Positions 24,201-33,400 of a DNA stretch of 64,000 nt are shown here, piece after piece. Where the stretch lies: contig BRKX01000014.1 of NCBI GenBank assembly GCA_026008535.1, positions 42,724,506 to 42,788,505 on the forward strand, written 5' to 3'. Source of the DNA: Perilla frutescens (lineage: Eukaryota > Streptophyta > Magnoliopsida > Lamiales > Lamiaceae). The notes under the pieces were generated by a model that worked only from the letters and a program-made list of their open reading frames with translations, was not told the origin of the DNA and made no database searches. A program made the position numbers and the translations under genes. Each line of letters begins with the position of its first letter. The first letter of the stretch is position 1.

Positions 24201-24317
24201 CACCCACTTTAACTAGAATGTCCTCTATTATGCCTCTAGGATATCTCACGGACCTATCCGCCAATTGTAGACACAGTCTAGTTGGTTTTAAATTACCTAA
24301 CTCTAACTGTTTAAAAA
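24201..24317 (-). pseudogene. Athila/Tat-like protease fragment
   Basis: One open minus-strand stretch of about 39 codons: SIFKQLELGNLKPTRLCLQL, then ADRSVRYPRGIIEDILVKVG. This is the conserved part of the retropepsin region of Athila/Tat Gypsy elements. It is cut by LTR-A2 on one side and joined to a truncated E1 LTR on the other. Confidence 0.75.
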
Positions 24318-25073
24318 TCGATGTAGGTGTTGTTGAATTACAACCCGATTAATCCCCGACGTATCTTGTACGATGAAAACGAATCTCTAAGTTGTTCTTT
24401 GTAGCAAGTTCCTAATAATCTCTCGATGTGGATTAAGAAGTTCCCTTGATATAAGACCTAAAGTTGCTAGCTTTAAGAATGATGTTTTTGAACTAAAACA
24501 ACAAAAGTATTTATTTGATCAACCTAAGGATCGTGAGACAATTGAGAAAATAATTCTTTATTTCATGCAACATCTAAAAAATAATGTTACAACTGATCCC
24601 TTATTTATACTATAAGGGAGGGACGAAAATAATCCTAAAAAATAATAAAAAAGCTTGTCCAAATTGGACTAGAAGAACTGCCTAAACTAGAATTTTATAC
24701 AAGGTAGGAAATAACCTTAAATAAAATTCTAGTCACACCTAATTAAATAAGAACGAAAATTACCTCAATAAAATAATAAAAACTGATCTAAATAAATAAA
24801 TAATATAGTCATCTAAAATAATACTATAATCTAATTAAAATCAACTCCTAATTAAAATAATCCGATACGCAGTCGGTATGCCCATACTGCTGGCTCTTCG
24901 AACTTCCATCTTCAACTTTTTCAAGTATGATATTCCATGGTGTGATCTTGATAATCATGTATTGTTCTTCAAATTTTGATCTCCAATCTTTAATCTTGAA
25001 CAACACGAGAATCTTCGAACCTTTCAATGGAATTCTTGGATTTGATTTGTTGATGCTTATCGTGCTCGTATCA
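24318..25073 (-). repeat. Truncated 3' LTR of E1
   Basis: Matches the upper part of 26902-28126 and stops at TCGATG, where it meets the protease scrap; about 470 bp of the LTR are missing. The first 220 or so bases in sense encode the end of the E1 ORF. A TATA-containing inverted repeat CCCTTAT ... ATAAGGG is at 24598-24618. Confidence 0.8.
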
Positions 25074-25984
25074 TTCCCCTCCTCTTGAAAAGAATTCGTT
25101 ATCGAATTCAAATCTCCGGAATTAAAGACTATCACGAACAGATCATCAATCTCTTTTTGCACAAGTTGCGTAGGACACAACTTTTTGATCATGAACGCGC
25201 ACATCACGTTTGTGTAAGACGACTGAAAATTCAATTTCAGAGAATGCATGGACATGGGAACCACGAACAAGTCTGGTGGCACATCAATATCATGTGGCAC
25301 ATCTTTGGTAACCTGTAAGATTAAAACATCAAAAGAACATTGTTGACAAAAAATGTTAGAAATTGATGAATCCGTCATGTTTGCTTGTATGAGCTCCTTT
25401 TGATCGTTAACCACTTCCAGATTGATCTCGCTCTGCACCTCTTTTTTTACTTCACTCAAAGGTTGATCCGCTTCTAATGTAGATTCTTCATGAACTGAAT
25501 CCTCTAGATTGAGCTCTTCATCAACCACCTATTCTTCTATAATGATTTCACAAGTAGCAACATCGATCAATTCTTCAGCAGGTGCTTCAACTGCAATTGG
25601 TACCTTGATATTGATCTCCACTTTTTCTTTCTCAACTTCAGCAACTATCTCCTCAGATGTGGCGTCGGTTAAGGGATGTTCTAACTCATCTTCACGGGTT
25701 TGACTCGGTGCGACAATGGAAGGCTGAACTGGTAGTGGTGTAGACTGTGTAATGATGGCTGGCTGAACAGGTGAAGTCGACTGGGCAGGTGGTGTCGGTG
25801 TAGCAACGGGCGGCCAGATTATTGGTGGTGGCGGTGCATATACGGGCATTGCAACAGGAGGGCTACAGCTGGGCTGTGGAAAGATTTGCATGTAGCACTG
25901 CGCATATTGATCCACTAACTTGACCATTAAATCTATCTTGTCAAATATTGACTGTGTACGAGCTTCCATGCTTTTGGAATTCAT
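24848..25984 (-). pseudogene. E1 ORF of unknown function, one in-frame stop
   Basis: About 378 codons on the minus strand from ATG near 25984 (MNSKSMEARTQ), with a single TAG at 25529-25531. A short helical N-terminus (SIFDKIDLMVKLVDQYAQ) is followed by a Pro-rich stretch (about 25740-25880), an acidic Glu/Val/Lys-rich stretch, and a C-terminal block VQKEIDDLFVIVFNSG ... NSFQEEGNDTSTISINKSN ... IKDWRSKFEEQ. QEEGN is encoded by the polypurine tract itself, and the last 75 or so residues by the LTR. The C-terminal block is conserved in E2. I recognise no known domain and give no function. Confidence 0.65.
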
Positions 25985-26468
25985 GGTAACCTGCAAAACG
26001 AACAAACGTGAAAGAAAAACAAGGTATAGGACCTAACAATTCCTCACAATCACTCGTGTTTTCTCTCTGAATTTTACCCCTCGTGTATGTCTCTCAAGTA
26101 TGTGGTGGTGCTCATGTGATAGGCATGTATATGGTGGCGATGGTTGAAGCTTCTGTTGCTTAAGATCGGCTCATCTCGGACTTCTGATGGTGATTTCACC
26201 TTGAAGATGATGGAATTTGGCCAAAAGTATGCATACATCACAGCATAGCAGTGTGTTTTGTTCAGGACGTCGTTCCACTTTCGGAATGGTATTATGGAGA
26301 AAAATCAGAGTTCGAGAACAAAATTGGCAAGGAAAAGATGAAAACCGGAAAACTGGATGAAAGAAAAGGAAGAATTCGAAAATAAGAAGGAAAGAATAGG
26401 AAAGGAAGGAATTAGGGTGATTTGGATGCGTATCAATCTATGTGACACAAACTAAATACCTTAACTAG

Positions 26469-26769
26469 ACTAGACTCTAAAAGGAAAGAACCAAAAATAA
26501 ATTACAACTCAATTGGAAACTACCAAAAATAAAATACTACTTAGAAGGAAAGAACCAAAAATAAAACAAGACTCACAAGGTAACTACCAAATATGACTAG
26601 TACTAAAAGGAAAGTACCAAAAATAAAATAAGACTCAAAAGGTAAGGCACAATGAATATTCTCTTTTTTGTCGTTTTTTTTAATTCGGATCTCTCTTTTT
26701 TTTTGTCCGAAAATTCCCCTTTTTTTTACTGTAGGGTTCGATTACCCTCTGCTCTTTTCTCCTTTTTTT
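26469..26769 (-). repeat. E1 leader: tandem repeats and oligo-A runs
   Basis: 26469-26645 holds several degenerate copies of a 35-40 bp unit (GGAAAGTACCAAAAATAAAA, then ACTCAAAA-like). 26660-26769 holds four or five T7-T9 runs, i.e. A-runs in sense, separated by 10-25 bases. Gypsy F has both in the same order (44960-45305). Confidence 0.7.
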
Positions 26770-26882
26770 AATGAATGATATGAATTACAACTCGATGACT
26801 CAAACAAATATAAAAAAGGGATAAACGAATTAAAACAAAAGACTAGACCCGGTATTGAACCATGAACAGCTATTGCCGTTGT

Positions 26883-26897
26883 GGCTATGATACCAAA
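26883..26897 (-). promoter_or_regulatory. Primer binding site of E1
   Basis: Minus strand TTTGGTATCATAGCC, four bases from the LTR end. It is a mutated initiator-tRNA-Met-type site. Confidence 0.75.
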
Positions 26898-26901
26898 TTT
26901 A

Positions 26902-28126
26902 TGATGTAACCCGGACAAATTGTACAGGATACGAGAATGCACGGAAGAGTTCTAGGAAAGAACGCGTCAACTTGGAAGGACTCAATCCTACTCTAAAGAC
27001 TTTGATATCGAGAATAATCTGAATTAAATGATAAACAACTCGAACACAAAATAGAAGACGAACTAGACCTAATTACGATACCTAGACTACGACACAAAAA
27101 CGATACACAAAATCCAACAAAAGAGGGGCTGTTTTGGATGAGAATTAAGGCTAGAAATTAGGTGTATTTGGGACGAGAATTATGGGTTAAGAATGGCTAG
27201 GGAAGATATGATATGTTAAGGATGTAAAGGACTTATAGTATAGATGGAAAACACGATGAATTGAACGTGTACGGGACCGAACCCTTATGATCGACACACG
27301 ATCAGGTATTGGGGTGTTGAAGGAGGATACGTACGTTGTTGGATGATGAAGGACGTTGATGATGGAAGGTGTCGATGTAGGTGTTGTTTAATTACAACCC
27401 GATTAATCCCCGATGTATCTTGTATGACGAAAATGAATCTCTAAGTTGTTCTTCGTAGTGAGTTCCCAATAATCCCTCGATGTGGATTAAGAAGTTCTCT
27501 TGATATAAGACCTAAAGTTGCTAGCTTTAAGAATGATGTTTTTGAACTAAAATAACAAAAGTGTTTGTTTGATCAACCTAATGATCGTGAAACAATTGAG
27601 AAAATAACTATTTATTTCATGCAACGTCTAAAAAATAATGTTACAACTGATCCCTTATTTATACTATAAGGGAGGGACGAAAATAATCCAAAAAATAATA
27701 AAAAAGTTTGTCCAAATTGGACTAGAAGAACTGCCTAAACTAGAATTCTATACAAGGTAGGAAATTACCTTAAATAAAATTCTAGTCACACCTAATTAAA
27801 TAAGAACGAAAATTACCTCAATAAAATAATAAAAACTTATCTAAATAAATAAATATTATAATCGTCTAAAATAATAATATAATCTAATTAAAATCAACTC
27901 CTAACTAAAATAATCCGACACGCAGTCGGTATGCCCATACTGCTGGCTCTTCGAACTTCCATCTTCAACGTTTTCAAGTATGATATTCTATGGTGTGATC
28001 TTGATCATCATGTATTGTTTTTCAAATCTTGATCTCCAATCTTTAATCTTGAACATCACGAGAATCTTCGAACCTTTCAATGGCATTCTTGGATTTGATT
28101 TGTTGATGCTTATCGTGCTCGTATCA
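26902..28126 (-). repeat. 5' LTR of E1
   Basis: 1225 bp; plus strand TGATGTAACCCGG ... CTCGTATCA. TATA inverted repeat CCCTTAT-TTATACT-ATAAGGG at 27652-27672, identical in layout to the copy at 24598. Confidence 0.85.
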
Positions 28127-29093
28127 ATTAACTACTACGATGCAACATTTACTTGGGATATTACACGCAACTGATCTCCCGTCACTCGATACCCTTTCTA
28201 CTCGTACACCCTCTTTCGATGAATGGAACTGTGAGATCCCCTCACACCCTAGACTCTATCTATCCAGTTCCTACATCTATTCTCTTCTAAGAAACCTTTT
28301 AACAGTGTATGAAAAGTGTTTCACTACACGATGACTAGAACACTAAACTCTAGTCTAAATTCACGACCGAAATTAATGTGGCTCTTTTAAACACTTTAGA
28401 GCTCTTGCGGAATCTCTTTACTTCAGATCTTTTGATGTGTTCCGATGCATTCTAACAAGTTTGATACTATGCTATTTATATATTACAACATAGCCTTAAT
28501 ATGGAAACAGAAGTCCTAATCCTATCCGACATCTAATAAGGAAATTTTTCTTATTTAAACAAACCCTTGATTCACGGACAACCTTGTTAGAATTCTTCCA
28601 TCTTTAAACTCCTGTCTCATCTCTAATCACGTGCTCTTCAAGCTGATTAAGTAATCTTCTAGAACGATCTTGAATCTCTTCTTAGTTGGCAAACTTCGAA
28701 CAACTTCAATGATCTTGAAAGAACAATCTAGACAAAAGATGTTCATGCAAACGTTCACAATCTTTGCCATGAATATTATTGATCTTGAACCTTCACTTCA
28801 GGTAGCACGGTGGAATAACTTGTATGTTTACAAACTGACTTTTGGCTATCACTCAAGCTAACTTGCAATACTCAGTGTGTTTAACAATCTCAATTGTGTG
28901 TCGATGTACAATTGTCTTCATCTTCAGCTCAATCCTATCTTCATGCTTGAGCTGTGTTCATTAAAGTGCAGATCACGTTCTGCTACATCCTTGCAAACGT
29001 TGTTCAGTATAGACATGCGTGGTACTTGGAAAATCCAAATACTTAATGTTGATTAATGTCATAAAGATTAATGACAATCAAACACTACTTACA
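28127..29093 (-). repeat. Copia LTR remnant (G1)
   Basis: Homologous to the LTR of Copia G at 47062-48010: shared blocks around CCCGTCACTCGA, GAGATCCCCTCACA and ACTAGAACACTAAACTCTAG-like words, and a TATA-like TATTTATATATT at about 28473. Its right end is TTACA at 29093. E1 inserted in it, so the left part is missing. No internal region of G is adjacent. Confidence 0.65.
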
Positions 29094-29197
29094 AGTTTAA
29101 AGTACACATGCAAAGCATATCACTAACAAATTATTGTCAACCATACCAAAATTTAGTCTTCCCTCACAATAACAAAAAGAAAAGACAAAAGCTTTTA
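29094..29197. other. Short unique spacer
   Basis: About 100 bp of AT-rich DNA between the Copia LTR remnant and the foldback element. No gene or repeat seen. Confidence 0.5.
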
Positions 29198-29899
29198 TGA
29201 GACCGTGAAACGGGTCTCTTGCGTTAGACGGGTCAAATATGATCCAAACCCACCTAAAAAATCCTTCCAACCCCGTCCAAACCCGCAAAAACAGTCATGC
29301 GTGTGGGCCCCACGTGCCCACCCACGCGCGGCCAATCTGGTATCACTAGGTATAAAGTAAAGTATCACTATGTGTGAAGTATCACTAATTGTCAAGTGAA
29401 ATATGATTAACTATGAAGTGAAGTATCATTAGATATAAATTTGACGAAATATTATTAAATGTTAAGTTAAGTATCATTAGATATATATCTGGTAAAGTAT
29501 CATTAACTCTGATGTGAAGTATCATTAGCTATGAAATGAAGTATCATTAACTATGAAGTGAAGTATCATTAGATATAAAGTTGACAAAATATCATTAACA
29601 ATTAAGTGAAGTATCATTAGATATAAATTTGGCAAAATATCATTAACAATTAAGTGAAGTATCATTAAATATATATTTGGTGAAGTATCATTAATTCTCA
29701 TGTGAAGTATCATTAATTATGAGATGAAATATCACTAACTCGGAAGTGGAGTATAATATGATACTTCACTTCGCAATTAGTGATATTTTAATTTATACCT
29801 AGTGATACCTGAATTATTTTATTTTTTAATTATATATTTTATTCAATTCGGATCCGAATTGAAATCCGTCTAACGTAAGAGACCGGTGAAACGGTCTCA
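29198..29899. mobile_element. MITE-like foldback element with internal tandem repeats
   Basis: Terminal inverted repeats of about 35 bp: left TGAGACCGTGAAACGGGTCT, then CTTGCGTTAGACGG; right end, inverted, TGAGACCGTTTCACCGGTCT, then CTTACGTTAGACGG. Each terminus can also fold on itself (GAGACCG ... CGGTCTC). Inside, 29345-29760 is a tandem array of an approximately 21-bp unit, GTGAAGTATCATTARNTAT, about 18-20 copies. A 22-bp perfect palindrome (centre CGGATCCG) is at 29842-29863. There is no coding capacity and no clear TSD. Confidence 0.7.
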
Positions 29900-29932
29900 C
29901 ACAAATCTGCCCCAAAAGAAAACCTCTTTCTC

Positions 29933-29982
29933 AAAAAAAAAAAACAAGAAAAAAAAAAGAAAAAAAAGGAAAAAAAAAAAAC
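29933..29982. repeat. A-rich tract upstream of CK2 alpha
   Basis: About 50 bp almost entirely of A with scattered G and C, roughly 500 bp before the CK2-alpha ATG. Its complement, read as protein, gives only Phe/Ser runs; it is low-complexity DNA. Confidence 0.8.
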
Positions 29983-30489
29983 AAAAGAACCGTAAACTGA
30001 CTCTTCTCTCATGTCATAATTTCCATTTTCCATGGTCCTATAGAAGGAGATTAAAATGTTCTTTCGTATTATTTTATTTGATTTGATATATATTGCACAA
30101 AATGTCTGATCGATCGAACCCCTAATTTTGATTTGTCTTCCCTCATCCCCCACCTCCAAACGCAACCAGTTTTGCAATTCCCTCCGATCGAATCCAACTT
30201 CTGCAATTCCATTCAATTCTTTCTTTCTAAAATATAATTAACAGTGAGTTAGCAGCTTAGCAATCGTCGTTCCCGGTCACCGCTCACCAAGAAAACGAGT
30301 AATCGCAATTGATCGCCGCCGCTGGCGCACCTTCCCGCACTATTGCTCCCAATTTCGCTAGTTTGCGCCCTCGTCGCGCTGCGTTTGCCGCTCGCGCAGC
30401 TCCATAATCGGCAGTCCGCTCCGGCTTCATCTTTTGCTGCTATAAGTAAGGCCGACGACGCCGTTTCGTCGGAGATCTACGCTTCGGTG
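29983..30489 (+). promoter_or_regulatory. Probable promoter and 5' leader of CK2 alpha
   Basis: A possible TATA (GATATATATTG, about 30085-30095) is followed by a pyrimidine-rich stretch (30130-30230) typical of plant 5' leaders and then a CG-rich start (30260-30489). From 30313 to the ATG the CK2 frame is open but contains no ATG; the closest upstream in-frame stop is TGA at 30310-30312. See the finding on the N-terminal extension. The transcription start cannot be fixed. Confidence 0.4.
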
Positions 30490-33400
30490 ATGTCGAAAGC
30501 GCGGGTGTATGCTGACATTAACGTGCTGCGTCCCAGGGAGTACTGGGATTACGAGAATCTCGCTGTTCAGTGGGGGTAAGTAGTAAATGGTAACTAGTTG
30601 CAGCTGATTTGCTTATTTTACAACCGTAATTTCTTATCAATCCGAATGCTTTGTGATAAAAATTCGATTTTAAGGATTTTGAGCTCGAGTTTTATTGATG
30701 GGTAGATTTTGAGCAAACGTTTGCGCACAGGTTAATGTATTTTGAAACTAGTTTCTTTATTTTCCTTAAATTTGAATTTGACTGTGTTTGATCCGTGGTG
30801 GGTTCCTTGCCCAGCAAATTCTAGTTGAACATGAGTCTAGACTTTGATTTTGGGGCACTTTCGAGTAAGTCCTAAACTTAGCCCGCCGTATGCTTCAGAT
30901 CCTTAGAGTAGGATTACCAAATAATATTCAGCTGTAAAGTATAAAAGAGTATGATTGAAACATGGTGCAATATGAATTATGGAGATTGTATGGGCACACC
31001 TCTCTTACTCTGTATCTTGTAAGCCCCTGATTGCTTTCTCATAAGAGGGTGCTATAACACTATGCAGATACAACAATCTTTTGTGTATAATATGGCAAAG
31101 TAAGAATAAATGCTTAATCCATTCGAGGGTGGAAAAAGCTCATAATCTGTTGTTATCTATGCATGAAGAATGGAGGGCAGCACCGCACTAAGTAGTTTTA
31201 TATTTTTTCTTTATTTTACAAAGCACTGTTTTATTGAACACCATGGACCTTGAGCAGATATTAATCCTATGTTGAAACTTGTTTGATCTATGTTTCCAGA
31301 GACCAGGATGATTATGAGGTTGTTCGTAAAGTCGGTAGGGGAAAATACAGTGAAGTTTTTGAAGGCATAAATGTGAATAGCAATGAAAGGTGCATAATCA
31401 AGATTTTGAAGCCTGTTAAGAAGAAAAAGGTTTGTTTTTATCCTCTTCTTCATGTGATTATAGGAATTGTTCAAATATTCTGTGTGAACTGGAGTTCTAT
31501 AGAGATTTGACTTATCCTAACAATTATTTTTATTTGTGGACTTGTTATGAATTATGATCGATTTCGAGTCCAGCTCCAAATCTTACAATCCAAATGCAAC
31601 TTTAGACTCTGGTGAATGGATTTTGACGGTGTTTCATGTAAAATACTATGTGAATTCGTTGTACTTGGATAGTACTTATGACTAGTTATGAGAGGTTTCA
31701 AGCTATTGTACATATTTGTTCGAACTGATCAATGGACAATGGAAACTGAAAGAGAATCGTGAGAAACTCTGTCATCGCTGAAAGTATCTACTTATAGCTG
31801 CTGCTGGTGGAAACTGCAGGATATTAGTGACTAACTTCTTTTTTTTAACTTAATCTTCTATTTCCTCTACCTATCAAAGTGTTCTTATCGAACAAGAAAT
31901 GCAGAAAAATCTGATGTAATAACCAGTTACATATTGATGACTCATGATTTACTGCTGTAACTATAATTCTTTTTGTTCGATTCTTGTGTGCAGATAAAGA
32001 GAGAGATCAAAATCCTGCAGAACTTATGTGGGGGGCCCAATGTTGTCAAGCTCCTAGACATCGTTAGAGATCAGCACTCTAAAACTCCTAGCTTGATATT
32101 CGAATTTGTTAATAGTACAGATTTCAAAGTTTTGTACCCTACATTAACAGATTATGACATACGCTACTACATATATGAGCTTCTCAAGGTGAGAGTTGAG
32201 ACCATTCAGTTTCATATTCAATCTTACTCCAAATCTTTATATTTCATATTTTTTGTCCATCTAATGAGTGGCTATTTTTTCCATGACTATGCTTTCCTAA
32301 ACTCCTGATGCTAAGAAAGGTTATATTCTTCAGTATACACCTTAGAGACCCCCGCCGTAGGTTGGTTGCAGCATCATTATATATTAGATATGCAGGGAGC
32401 TTATGCATGTTCTAGGAATTTTTTTTTTTTTTGGTGATTTAATTTTTTCAAATGGATTGTTGACACGACCAAAATGGAATTCATCTTGTAATATATTAAT
32501 ATGTAGCATTTGAGTATGTCTGCCAAATTTGCACTTGGCTGGAACAGATCTAGTGCAATCTATTGCTGTTTCAAAATGCAAAATCAATTACTATATTTTT
32601 AAGATTTTCTACTTCAAGTTACTAATTTTTGTGTTAGTTATTAATTTCAAGCAAGATCTAGCATGTCAATCGACCTTTTATTTTATCGGCTTGAAGAGAT
32701 AATAAGTTGTTCTGTAGTCCTGATTGAAGAATCTAAGTGCTGATCTTTTATGATCCATCAAAGCTCTTTTAGAGTTTGACACAACTCCATCGATCAAGTA
32801 GATTATCCGGCCTATAACCTTTTGCCTTTTGGGAATTGATAACTTTGTGATGTTCTTTCTTTTGTCCTTGTAATGTCCTGATATGATATAGCATGTAATT
32901 TGTTTGAGGTTCTTTGATCTTTCCAAAGACCATGATGTTTTTGACTAAGTTCAGGGATTTTTCTGTTTCTTAGAAATGGACTTATGTTCCTCTGCCAATT
33001 TTGCTGGGTAGGGACAACGTCTGAGGATTTCAATACCATAAAAGATTACAGTACTATAATTGAGGGGAAACGTCACAACTTTGAAAACTTGTTTGATGGA
33101 AAGAATAGAGAGTTCACATGATAGCTAAAGACAATGATAGAGTTTTTGCCAGACTTTTTTTCCACTTTTCTTGATGTGTATTGTAAATGTGAGAAATTTG
33201 ATCTTTAAGATGTGTCTGGGGTGAAAATCTTTTGATAATATTTCATGAAGGTTAATTAATGTGTGATTTTACATGTCACAAATTATGATTTTCTTTTTAT
33301 AAATTACTTCCAAACAAATATGTCATTGGTGCTTCTGTAGGCCCTGGATTACTGCCACTCCCAGGGAATAATGCACAGGGATGTTAAGCCTCATAATGTA

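Larger units (their letters stand above)
24318..28126 (-). mobile_element. Non-autonomous LTR element E1
   Basis: Minus-sense element: 3' LTR 24318-25073 (truncated), polypurine tract 25074-25086, ORF 24848-25984, leader 25985-26882, PBS 26883-26897, 5' LTR 26902-28126. There is no capsid, protease, RT or integrase. Its LTR start (TGATACGAGCACGATAAGC) matches E2 at 52694-56486, and its leader matches Gypsy F. The right flank ATTAA (28127-28131) would be a TSD; the left copy is lost. Confidence 0.8.

Noticed and set aside
29525..29713. Repetitive 62-codon frame (MILHLIVNDI repeated)
   Set aside because: It is a translation of the 21-bp tandem array; periodicity comes from the DNA repeat.
30343..30489. 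Starting CK2-alpha at the upstream TTG
   Set aside because: No ATG there. The standard start MSKARVY at 30490 gives the family length of 333. The upstream frame is kept only as a finding.
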